A stretch of 28,755 nt of DNA from JAICKM01 sp035693165. Its GTDB lineage: Bacteria > Chloroflexota > Chloroflexia > QHBQ01 > JAICKM01. A program made the position numbers and the translations under genes. A model generated the notes under the pieces. It saw nothing but the letters and a program-made list of their open reading frames with translations. It was not told the DNA's origin and made no database searches. Within the stretch, counting starts at the first letter, position 1, and every line of letters begins with the position of its first letter. This document shows positions 22,275-28,755 of the stretch, in pieces. The DNA is taken from assembly GCA_035693165.1 (NCBI GenBank), contig DASSGZ010000562.1, positions 1 to 28,755 on the forward strand, read 5' to 3'.

Positions 22275-23327
22275 TCAGCCCGATTCCCGGATCACGATCT
22301 TCGATTGCAAGCCTGCTCGACTGACCGGCGGGTTATGGTCCGCGATCAACTCGTGGATGCAATCTGCCATAGCCAAGCCGGCCTCGTCCGGCACCGGCCA
22401 GATCGAGGTCAGCCGTGGGCGCACGAAATCACAAATGGGCAAGTTGTCACAGCCCACGATCGCCACATCTCCTGGTATGGCCAGCCCGCTGTCGAGCAGG
22501 GCGCGCATCAACATCAGCGCATACTCATCATTGTATGCGAACACGCCGCTGGGATGATCGTTGCGCCGCCATCTTTGCGCCAGCACAAACGCCTCCCGCT
22601 CGTCTAACGCCAAATCGAGGCGCTCGACCGTCACGCCATAGGGCCGTGCGACCCGCTCGGCCCCGTCGAGGCGCGCTAGACCGATCGACAAGAGCGGCGG
22701 CTCGCGAGGCACCACTACCCCGAGCCGTTGATGGCCGGCGGCGATCAGGTGTTCCGCCGCCGTCGCTCCGGCTGATTCCAGCCAGGCTTGCATATTGGAC
22801 TCGGTCACCAGCATGCTCAGCGGCACGATGGCCTGTACGCCGGCTTTGCGCAGCATCTCCACCGCCTGGTCCGTGAGCCGGTGCGGCTCCACCAGCACGG
22901 CTGCGGGACGCAAAGCCGCCCATTGTCTGGCCGCTTCGTCACCGTCGACCAGGCGATCTTTGTGGAACATGACCGTGTAGCCGAGTTCGGTCAGGCGCTC
23001 GGCGATGTGATCATAGTAGGTGTTTTGCGCCTGGCTATACGGCAGCCGGTTAAAGGGGATCAGCACCAACTGGCTGCGCCCGGCGCGCAGCGCGCTGGCC
23101 GCCGCGTTGGGTATATAGCCCAGCTCTGCGGCCGCTGCGAGCACCCGCGCTCGTGTATCCTGGCTCACGCGGCTATCGGGCGCATCATTCAGCACAAAAG
23201 AAACGGTGGCGCGCGAGACCCCCGCCAACCGTGCGACGTCGGCGCTCGTGGGCGGCCGCGGTTTGCTGCGGCCCGGCTCTCCCAATACCGGCGGCCCTGT
23301 GCTCTCTTCTTCTATTGACCTGATCAT
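22275..23327 (-). CDS. LacI-family transcriptional repressor
   Basis: This is a 350-aa repressor. The LacI HTH begins at residue 27: TSADVARLAGVSRATVSFVLN. A hinge-helix region (NAAASALRAG) follows. Residues about 65-340 form the periplasmic-binding-protein-like effector domain, with VAIVGCDNLPICDFVRPRLTSIW near its end, the usual LacI C-terminal block. An N-terminal extension of about 25 residues before the HTH is longer than usual. Start ATG at 23325-23327, preceded on the minus strand by GGAGGG 8 nt upstream. The gene diverges from the GH3 gene, and copies of one operator motif lie in both promoters, so it most likely represses GH3 and itself. The inducer is unknown; beta-glucosides or their products are a reasonable guess. 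Confidence 0.93.
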   Translation of the reverse strand: MIRSIEEESTGPPVLGEPGRSKPRPPTSADVARLAGVSRATVSFVLNDAPDSRVSQDTRARVLAAAAELGYIPNAAASALRAGRSQLVLIPFNRLPYSQAQNTYYDHIAERLTELGYTVMFHKDRLVDGDEAARQWAALRPAAVLVEPHRLTDQAVEMLRKAGVQAIVPLSMLVTESNMQAWLESAGATAAEHLIAAGHQRLGVVVPREPPLLSIGLARLDGAERVARPYGVTVERLDLALDEREAFVLAQRWRRNDHPSGVFAYNDEYALMLMRALLDSGLAIPGDVAIVGCDNLPICDFVRPRLTSIWPVPDEAGLAMADCIHELIADHNPPVSRAGLQSKIVIRESG

Positions 23328-23407
23328 ATTGTTCCCTCCGGTCAGGCTAAGTAGTACGGGTTCAGCATCCCGGCCAGGACCGGTGTCGGGCAGAGATCTC
23401 CACCTCC

Positions 23408-23437
23408 ATCATACTGCTAAATCGAGTAACTCGTCAA
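23408..23437 (-). promoter_or_regulatory. Promoter of the LacI-family gene with operator inside
   Basis: Read on the minus strand: TTGACG (23437-23432), an 18-bp spacer, then TATGAT (23413-23408). The palindrome CGAGT-A-ACTCG (23423-23433), part of operator copy 1, occupies the spacer, so the repressor can block its own promoter. The start codon is about 75 nt downstream. Confidence 0.75.
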
Positions 23438-23684
23438 CACGCAAATTCGTGTAGCCCAGGTATTGACAACCGCAACAGAAGCGCCTATAATGGATGGTAA
23501 CTCGTGTAACTGAGTCGACGGTGACGCAGTGAGCGGATTGAGTTGTGAGTTGCGCACCACAAGAGGCGTGCCGATTGGCTTACACGAGTGAGTGAAGCCC
23601 GACGAAGATTACGAACTGGGCCGGATCCTTAACCAAGGGCTTGGGGAAACCGGGGTCTGATAAGCGCATGGTTACTCGTGCGAC
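23426..23684. promoter_or_regulatory. Cluster of five LacI-type operator copies
   Basis: Related sites share the core ACTCGTGTAA around a central CG. Copy 1 is GTAACTCGT at 23426-23434. Copy 2 is CAAATTCGTGTAGC at 23442-23455. Copy 3 is GTAACTCGTGTAAC at 23497-23510, over the GH3 start site. Copy 4 is inverted, TTACACGAGTGA, from 23580. Copy 5 is GTTACTCGTGCGAC at 23671-23684. Copy 3 matches its reverse complement at 10 of 14 positions. Several spaced sites suggest repression with looping. Confidence 0.7.
23463..23491 (+). promoter_or_regulatory. Consensus sigma-A promoter of the GH3 gene
   Basis: TTGACA (23463-23468) and TATAAT (23486-23491), separated by exactly 17 bp, match the housekeeping consensus at all twelve positions. 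The start site would be near 23498, inside operator copy 3. The leader to the GH3 start codon is about 340 nt and holds two more operator copies but no gene. Confidence 0.9.
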
Positions 23685-23835
23685 CTGGGCATGCTACAAG
23701 GGTGCTAACTGGAGCGCGGTGTCCGCGTAGAGGCTTAGGTCAGCCCCGATCCGCTATGCGCCCGGCGCCGGGCAGCACAGCCCGCTAATGAAAGAGATGA
23801 GCGCAGATGATTAGGCCGGCAGGAGGTCCGCTAGA

Positions 23836-26121
23836 ATGACGACTACCGACACCAGGCAGCAACGCGCCGATGCGCTGCTTGCCCAGATGACCCTGGAAGA
23901 GAAGGCCGGGCAACTCAGCCAGTACTTCTACATCCCATTCCCCGGCCAGGGGGAGTTCCTCGAAGCCGAAGTGCGCGCCGGGCGGGCCGGCAGCCTGCTA
24001 TTCGTCGCCGACCCCCGCGAGACGAACCGCCTGCAACGCCTCGCCGTCGAGGAGAGCCGCCTCCACATCCCCTTGCTGTTCGGCTTCGACGTCATTCACG
24101 GTCTGCGCACCATCTTTCCCGTGCCGCTCGCCCTGGCCGCCTCCTGGGATCCCGCCCTCGTCGAGCGGGTGCAGGCGGTAGCGGCGCGGGAGGCGCGGGC
24201 AGTGGGCATCCACTGGGCCTTCGCCCCGATGGTCGACATCGCCCGCGACCCGCGCTGGGGGCGCATCGTCGAAGGCGCCGGCGAGGACCCCTACCTCGGC
24301 GCGCAAATGGCTGCCGCGCAGGTGCGCGGCTTCCAGGGTCCGGGGATCGGCGCGCCCGACCATATCGTCGCCGGCCCCAAGCACTACATCGGCTATGGCG
24401 CGGCCCTCGGCGGCCGCGACTACGACGAGGTGAGCCTCTCCGAGAGCGCGCTGCGCAACGTCTACCTGCCGCCCTTCGCCGCCGCGGTCGCGGCCGGCGC
24501 GGGCAATATCATGACCTCGTACGTCGGTATCGACGGCGTGCCCGGCGCCGCCGACCGCCGGCTGATCACCGACGTGCTGCGCGGCGAACTCGGGTTCACC
24601 GGCTTCGTGGTCAGCGACGCCAACTCGGTAGCCGACCTGGTCACGCACGGCTTCGCCCGCGACGAGCGCGACGCGGCGGCGCGGGCGCTGGGCGCAGGAC
24701 TCGACATGGAGATGTCGCTCGGCATGGACCTCACTCCTGGCGCGAATCCCTCGCCTCACCTGGCCGCCTTTAGCACGCTGGTCGATGCCGTGCGCGCCGG
24801 CGAGGTGGACGAGGCGCTGCTCGACGCCGCGGTGCGGCGGGTGCTACTCGTGAAGCTGCGCCTGGGTCTTTTCGAGCAGCCCTACGTCGACGAGGCGGCG
24901 GTAAGCACAACGCTGTCCGACCCAGGGAGCCGGGGGCTGGCCCGCCGCGCGGCGGAACGCGCGGCGGTGCTGCTGCGCAATGAGGACGGTCTGCTGCCGC
25001 TCGACCGCGCCGCCGTGCGCTCCATTGCGGTGATCGGGCCGTTCGCGGATGACCGGCTGGCGACTCTCGGACCATGGGTCTTTGCCCCGGACCTGGACGC
25101 CACTGTTACCGTGCTGGAGGGAATGCGGCGGGTGGCAGGCGAGGGCGTGCGGGTTGAGCACGCTCCCGGCGTGCCCGTGCCCGCGCGTGCCATCCCCTCG
25201 CCGTTCGGCGCAATGGGTGAGGCGCTGGGCATCGCGGTGCCCGAAGTCGCTCCGTTCGATGAGGCGGCGGAGCTCACGCGCGCAGTCGATCTGGCCCGCG
25301 CATCCGATGTGGCCGTGCTGGTGCTCGGGGAGGCGGCCGACATGAACGGGGAAGCCGCCTCCCGTGCGACCCTCGATCTGCCGGGCCGCCAGCTTGAGCT
25401 GCTGGAGGCGGTGGCGGCCACCGGCACGCCGGTGGTGCTGGTGCTGCTGAGCGGGCGGCCGCTCGACCTGCGCCGCGCGTCGCAACTGGCGGCGGCCATC
25501 CTCATGGTGAGGCACCCCGGCGTGGAAGGCGGGCCGGCGGTGGCGCGGCTGCTGCTCGGCGATGCGACACCGGGAGGCAAGCTGCCGTTTTCCTGGCCGC
25601 GCAGCGTCGGGCAGGTGCCGATTATCTACTCGCGGCTGACCTCGCACCAGCCGCACACGTCCTCGCTGCGCTACTGGGAGGAGGAGAGCACGCCGCTCTA
25701 CCCATTCGGCTTCGGTCTGACCTACGGGCAGGTGGAGTACCACCGCCTCACCCTGAGCGCGACGCAGATCGGCCTCGACGACACGGTGCAAGCGAGCTTC
25801 GAGCTGCGCAACACTTCGACGCGCCCGGTCGAGGAGGTGGCCCAGCTCTACCTGCACCAGCGTTACGGGCGGGCCGCCCGTCCGGTGCGCGAACTGAAGG
25901 CGTTCCAGCGCGTGACGCTGGAGCCGGGCGAGAGCCGCACGCTCCTATTCGAGATCCCCGCCGCAGCGCGGCGCTACTGGAGCGCAACGGCAGAGGCCTA
26001 TGTGCTCGACGAGTCGACCTTTGACGTGTGGGTGGGCGGCGCCTCGACGGCTGAACTGCATGCCGAGTTCGTGGTGCAGGCCGACGGGGGCGCCTCCAAC
26101 GCGGCGCCCCCGTCCGGCTGA
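23836..26121 (+). CDS. GH3 beta-glucosidase (BglX-like)
   Basis: This is a 761-aa family-3 glycoside hydrolase. The N-terminal (beta/alpha)8 barrel holds GPKHYIGYGAALGGRDYDEV (K182, H183 substrate contacts) and GFVVSDANSV with the nucleophile D261. An (alpha/beta)6 sandwich follows (about 375-590), with DMNGEAASR as the likely acid/base region. A C-terminal fibronectin-III-like domain (about 660-740, VEEVAQLYLHQRYG) completes the enzyme. No signal peptide is present, unlike periplasmic BglX, so it should cut imported beta-glucosides or cello-oligosaccharides in the cytoplasm. AGGAGG at 23821-23826 is 9 nt from ATG 23836. Control is by the divergent LacI-type repressor through the operators in its leader. 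A beta-xylosidase activity cannot be excluded. Confidence 0.92.
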   Translation: MTTTDTRQQRADALLAQMTLEEKAGQLSQYFYIPFPGQGEFLEAEVRAGRAGSLLFVADPRETNRLQRLAVEESRLHIPLLFGFDVIHGLRTIFPVPLALAASWDPALVERVQAVAAREARAVGIHWAFAPMVDIARDPRWGRIVEGAGEDPYLGAQMAAAQVRGFQGPGIGAPDHIVAGPKHYIGYGAALGGRDYDEVSLSESALRNVYLPPFAAAVAAGAGNIMTSYVGIDGVPGAADRRLITDVLRGELGFTGFVVSDANSVADLVTHGFARDERDAAARALGAGLDMEMSLGMDLTPGANPSPHLAAFSTLVDAVRAGEVDEALLDAAVRRVLLVKLRLGLFEQPYVDEAAVSTTLSDPGSRGLARRAAERAAVLLRNEDGLLPLDRAAVRSIAVIGPFADDRLATLGPWVFAPDLDATVTVLEGMRRVAGEGVRVEHAPGVPVPARAIPSPFGAMGEALGIAVPEVAPFDEAAELTRAVDLARASDVAVLVLGEAADMNGEAASRATLDLPGRQLELLEAVAATGTPVVLVLLSGRPLDLRRASQLAAAILMVRHPGVEGGPAVARLLLGDATPGGKLPFSWPRSVGQVPIIYSRLTSHQPHTSSLRYWEEESTPLYPFGFGLTYGQVEYHRLTLSATQIGLDDTVQASFELRNTSTRPVEEVAQLYLHQRYGRAARPVRELKAFQRVTLEPGESRTLLFEIPAAARRYWSATAEAYVLDESTFDVWVGGASTAELHAEFVVQADGGASNAAPPSG
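26083..26114 (+). terminator. 12-bp GC hairpin at the end of the GH3 gene
   Basis: GACGGGGGCGCC (26083-26094) and GGCGCCCCCGTC (26103-26114) are perfect inverted repeats with an 8-nt loop, all inside the last codons of the GH3 gene. No U-tract follows. It may weaken read-through into the APH/MATE genes or protect the GH3 mRNA end. Confidence 0.6.
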
Positions 26122-26158
26122 TGCCGCCTGGGGGCGCTCCATCAAAGCGAGGAATAAC

Positions 26159-27136
26159 GTGGAAAGCAAAACCAAAAACCGAAAGACGCGGGAGCAGGTG
26201 GCCCAGATGGTCGCGCGGGCCTTTGACGGGGCCACCCTTGCCGCCGGTGAGGATGCGGTGAGCGAGTTAAAGGAAGGCTGGTTTAACGCGGCCTATAACG
26301 TCCGGCTGGCCGGCGGGCGGGAGGTGATCTTAAAGATCGCGCCGCTCCCGGATGCGGAAGTGCTGGCCTATGAGCAGAACATCATGGCGACCGAGGTTGC
26401 CACGATGCGCCTGGTGCGGGCGAACCCGGCTATCCCCGTTCCGGAGATTTATTATTTCGACACGGGCCGGGACTTATGCGACTCCGATTATTTCTTCATG
26501 GAGAAGCTGACCGGGGACAACTACGAGCATGTGAAGGAATCCCTTCCCCCGGCGCTGCAGGCACAGATCGACCGGCAGATCGGCGTGATCGTCCGCGAGA
26601 TCAACGGGTTTACCGGCACCTATTTCGGCTATGACGGCAACAGCGCCCTGCGCGGGGCGACCTGGCAAGAGGCTTTCATCAAGATCGTGGATTCGGTGCT
26701 GGAAGACGGCCGCCGGAAGGATGCGGATTTTGGCTATACCATCGACGAGATACGCGCCGCCGTCCTGAAACACGCGCCCGCCCTGGAGGCGGTGACCACG
26801 CCGCAGTTGGTCCACTGGGATGCCTGGAACCTGAATTTCTTTGTCAAGGCGGGCCAGGTCACCGGCATCCTCGATTTTGAGCGGGCGCTGTGGGCCGACC
26901 CCTTGATGGAGGCCCAATTCCGGGCGTTAGCCTTTGGCGGCGTCTCCGACAGCCTGCGGGGCTACGGCAAGACCACCTTCACGCACGACGAGGACGCAAG
27001 ATGCCACCTGTACACCCTGCATCTCGCCCTGGTGATGAAAACCGAATGCTACTACCGCAACTATGATACCGACGATGTCGGCAACGTGGCAACGCAGTTG
27101 ATCGGGCCGACCCTGACCTGGCTGCGGGAGAACTGA
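26159..27136 (+). CDS. APH-type phosphotransferase (aminoglycoside/choline kinase fold)
   Basis: This is a 325-aa protein-kinase-like small-molecule kinase. LKEGWFNAAYNVRL resembles the nucleotide loop, and VILKIAP carries the ATP-binding Lys. The catalytic loop is HWDAWNLN (H219, D221, N226), a variant of the usual HGDLxxxN with Trp for Gly. ILDFERALWADP (D239) is the Mg-binding segment. The overall form (DSDYFFMEKL, GYDGN) matches phosphotransferases common in Bacillota. The substrate is not known; known resistance families are not matched closely enough to claim antibiotic resistance. GTG 26159 is chosen because GAGG lies 6 nt upstream and ATG-less sequence further up is only the shadow of GH3. 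It is 37 nt after GH3 and 6 nt before the MATE gene, so probably co-transcribed with the exporter. Confidence 0.88.
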   Translation: MESKTKNRKTREQVAQMVARAFDGATLAAGEDAVSELKEGWFNAAYNVRLAGGREVILKIAPLPDAEVLAYEQNIMATEVATMRLVRANPAIPVPEIYYFDTGRDLCDSDYFFMEKLTGDNYEHVKESLPPALQAQIDRQIGVIVREINGFTGTYFGYDGNSALRGATWQEAFIKIVDSVLEDGRRKDADFGYTIDEIRAAVLKHAPALEAVTTPQLVHWDAWNLNFFVKAGQVTGILDFERALWADPLMEAQFRALAFGGVSDSLRGYGKTTFTHDEDARCHLYTLHLALVMKTECYYRNYDTDDVGNVATQLIGPTLTWLREN

Positions 27137-27142
27137 CCGCCC

Positions 27143-28504
27143 ATGCCTGGCCGCTCAAGGGTGGAACGCCTGGGCACCGCGCCAATTGGGAAGCTGCTCC
27201 TGGAAATGTCGTCCCAGACCACGTTTTCGCTGCTGGTCTATGCCGTCTACAGCGTCACGGATACCTACTTCCTTTCGGTCGGCATCAACTCGCTGGCCGC
27301 CGCCGGGGCATCGATCATCGCGCCCGTATTGACGGCCCTCGGCGGGGTGGCCACCACGGTGGGGGCCGGGGGCGCATCGGTGGTTTCGCGGGCGCTCGGC
27401 GAGGCGAATCCGGAGAAGGCTGCGCGGACGATCGCCAACACCTTCCTGATCTTCTGGGCTGTGGCGCTGGTGATCACGGTGTTCGGCGCGCTGTTCATCC
27501 GGCCCATCGTCTACGTGCTCGGAGCGACGGACAGCGTGGCGCCCTATGCCGTCGAGTATGGCCGGATTATCTTCCTCGGCGCGCTCACCAGCACCGGGTA
27601 CTCCGCGATCGTCCGGGCCGACGGCAATATCGGCTACTCAACGGCGATGTGGATTATCCCGGTGAGCGCCAATACCGTATTGTGCTGGCTGTTCATCATG
27701 GTCATGCACTTGGGCGTTGCCGGGGCGGCCCTGGCGACCGTCCTGGGGCAGGCGATCTCCGCGGGCATGAGCATCTATTTCTTCTTCTTCCGCAAGCACC
27801 GGTCGTACCAGATCCAGGCGGCGTATTTCCAACCCGACTGGGCGATCATGGGCGAGGTCCTGCTCATCGGCTTTCCCTCGTTCGTCAAGGGCCTCAGCGC
27901 GGGCATGGTCGGCATCGTCACCAACAACCTGCTGCGGCTGATCGGCGGCGACAGCGCGCTGGGCGTGTTCGCCATCGTCAACCGGCTCTATTCGGCGCTG
28001 AACACGCCGCAGTTGGGGGTCATGCAGGGGATGCAGCCGATCCTGGGCTATAACTTCGGCCGGAAGCAATTGGGCCGGGTGCGGCAAACCATTAGCTATG
28101 CGCTCGGCACGGCGGCCGTATACGGGCTGCTGGTCGGCGGCCTGTGTCTGCTGATTCCGGCGACACTGATCGGGCTGCTGTCCAGGGAACCCGTGATTAT
28201 CGCCGAAGGACAGGTGGCCTTACGCTTAATGGCGCTGGCCTGTCCGCTGGGCGGGATTTCGGTGATGGTCGCGGCGTATTTTCAGGCGGTCGGCAGGGCT
28301 AAGGAAGCCTTACAGATCACCCTGGGGGGCATCATCCTGGTCAAACTGCCGGTGCTGTTGCTGGCAGCCGGCCTGTTCTCCTTGACGGGGATCTGGGCCT
28401 CGGAAGCTGCCTCGGAATTCCTACTCTGCACCGTTTCCTTGCTGATGTTGCGGAGGTACCAGGGGAAGATGGCCGCAACGGACCGGCTCGCGTACAGCCC
28501 ATAG
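27143..28504 (+). CDS. MATE-family multidrug/metabolite exporter
   Basis: This is a 453-aa integral membrane protein with about twelve hydrophobic spans in two homologous halves. The N-terminus LGTAPIGKLLLEM, then YAVYSVTDTYFLS and GVATTVGAGGASVVSRALGE, are landmarks of the DinF/NorM-like MATE proteins. GMQPILGYNFGRKQLGRVRQ lies in the second half at the same relative position. It would expel cationic or organic compounds in exchange for Na+ or H+. It starts 6 nt after the kinase gene. The kinase plus exporter arrangement suggests modification and export of the same compound, which is inference. Sequence style resembles Bacillota members more than the flanking genes do, so joint acquisition is possible. 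Confidence 0.93.
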   Translation: MPGRSRVERLGTAPIGKLLLEMSSQTTFSLLVYAVYSVTDTYFLSVGINSLAAAGASIIAPVLTALGGVATTVGAGGASVVSRALGEANPEKAARTIANTFLIFWAVALVITVFGALFIRPIVYVLGATDSVAPYAVEYGRIIFLGALTSTGYSAIVRADGNIGYSTAMWIIPVSANTVLCWLFIMVMHLGVAGAALATVLGQAISAGMSIYFFFFRKHRSYQIQAAYFQPDWAIMGEVLLIGFPSFVKGLSAGMVGIVTNNLLRLIGGDSALGVFAIVNRLYSALNTPQLGVMQGMQPILGYNFGRKQLGRVRQTISYALGTAAVYGLLVGGLCLLIPATLIGLLSREPVIIAEGQVALRLMALACPLGGISVMVAAYFQAVGRAKEALQITLGGIILVKLPVLLLAAGLFSLTGIWASEAASEFLLCTVSLLMLRRYQGKMAATDRLAYSP

Positions 28505-28611
28505 TCGGGAATGGGAGGATGGGCTCTCCCAATGATAAGGCCAATTATGCAATCCAAAGACCCCTGTTTTGCCTCCGGCCCGGCTATTCCGGCACCACCT
28601 GCCGGCAGGGC
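28505..28611. terminator. Convergent intergenic region with two palindromes
   Basis: TGGGAG (28512-28517) pairs with CTCCCA (28526-28531) just after the MATE stop. CCTGCCGGCAGG (28598-28609) is a perfect 12-bp palindrome just beyond the stop of the minus-strand gene. Each probably marks the 3' end of one of the two facing genes. Neither has a clear U-tract. Confidence 0.45.
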
Positions 28612-28755
28612 TTATTCCAGAATCAACGCCCGGCCCGCCGCCCAGGCGCGCGCAAATGCCTCTGCCCCCAGGAGGGTTCGCACCTGAGCCACCTGGCGCT
28701 CATACGCTTGACGATTCCCGTAGCTGATTTCCACCAGCGACCAGTCGTTGCTACC
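28612..28755 (-). CDS. 3' end of a gene cut by the window edge, probable TPR/ATPase-type regulator
   Basis: The minus-strand frame from the window edge encodes 47 residues and stops at 28612-28614. It ends ERQVAQVRTLLGAEAFARAW followed by AAGRALILE. The pattern R-x-x-LGxxxFxxAWxxGRAL is the usual tail of long MalT/LuxR-like ATPase or TPR signalling proteins of Chloroflexota and Actinobacteria, where it follows the last tetratricopeptide helices. The start and all domains lie outside the window, so the specific function cannot be given. It faces the MATE gene across a 107-bp gap. Confidence 0.65.
   Translation of the reverse strand, partial: GSNDWSLVEISYGNRQAYERQVAQVRTLLGAEAFARAWAAGRALILE

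Noticed and set aside
22170..22607. Forward frames across the 3' half of the LacI-family gene
   Set aside because: They are shadows of the minus-strand repressor; no independent start site or motif.
23692..23835. Possible riboswitch in the long GH3 leader
   Set aside because: I could not find a conserved aptamer core; the leader is better explained by operator copies and simple spacing.
26000..26158. Upstream extension of the APH kinase from ATG 26000
   Set aside because: This part lies inside the GH3 coding sequence in another frame and has no kinase similarity; GTG 26159 has its own ribosome binding site.

Overview
The window is GC-rich DNA that most resembles a filamentous member of the Chloroflexota (class Chloroflexia or a neighbour). 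This is inferred from gene content: a soluble LacI-type-binding-protein/GAF/histidine-kinase/AraC fusion, NarX/NarL-type soluble two-component proteins, a lipoprotein sugar-binding protein with a Gly/Ala/Thr/Pro linker, and a partial gene whose tail resembles long ATPase/TPR regulators. No rRNA, tRNA or CRISPR array was seen.

Layout. 1-1145 holds no gene I can support, only some candidate operator-like repeats. 1146-3434 is a glycogen-debranching-type amylo-alpha-1,6-glucosidase. About 3600-5165 is a graveyard of broken insertion sequences (TnpB C-terminus, IS110-type C-terminus, IS110-type N-terminus on the other strand). 5620-12002 is a signalling block: a 1098-aa cytosolic hybrid sensor that ends in its own AraC DNA-binding domain, a stand-alone receiver with Glu in place of the phosphoacceptor Asp, a GAF/HisKA_3 sensor kinase, a NarL-type regulator and a CheY-like single receiver.

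12036-21663 is a co-directional run that looks like an alpha-galactoside uptake and breakdown operon: a GH31 enzyme of the MYORG/alpha-galactosidase type, two ABC sugar permeases, the sugar-binding lipoprotein, an FG-GAP/UnbV (CRTAC1-type) lipoprotein, a histidine-rich integral membrane protein, and a GH4 MelA-type alpha-galactosidase. The transporter has no ATPase gene here. Hairpins flank the binding-protein gene and probably set its mRNA level. Directly after melA lies a scar made of an internally deleted galT (Leloir pathway) joined to an aldo-keto reductase fragment.

22275-26121 is a divergent pair, a LacI-family repressor and a GH3 beta-glucosidase. They share a 500-bp control region with a perfect sigma-A promoter and five copies of an ACTCGTGTAA-like operator, one of them inside the repressor's own promoter. 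26159-28504 is a two-gene APH-type kinase/MATE exporter unit of more Bacillota-like sequence. The window closes with the 3' end of a gene on the minus strand.

The parts fit together as follows (inference): polysaccharide-derived oligosaccharides enter through the ABC transporter, are sensed in the cytoplasm by the hybrid sensor and by the LacI protein, and are cleaved by GH31, GH4, GH3 and the debranching enzyme. The two most unusual items are the fully cytosolic sensor fused to an AraC domain, and the UnbV lipoprotein plus HT[IM]EH membrane protein pair placed inside a sugar operon.
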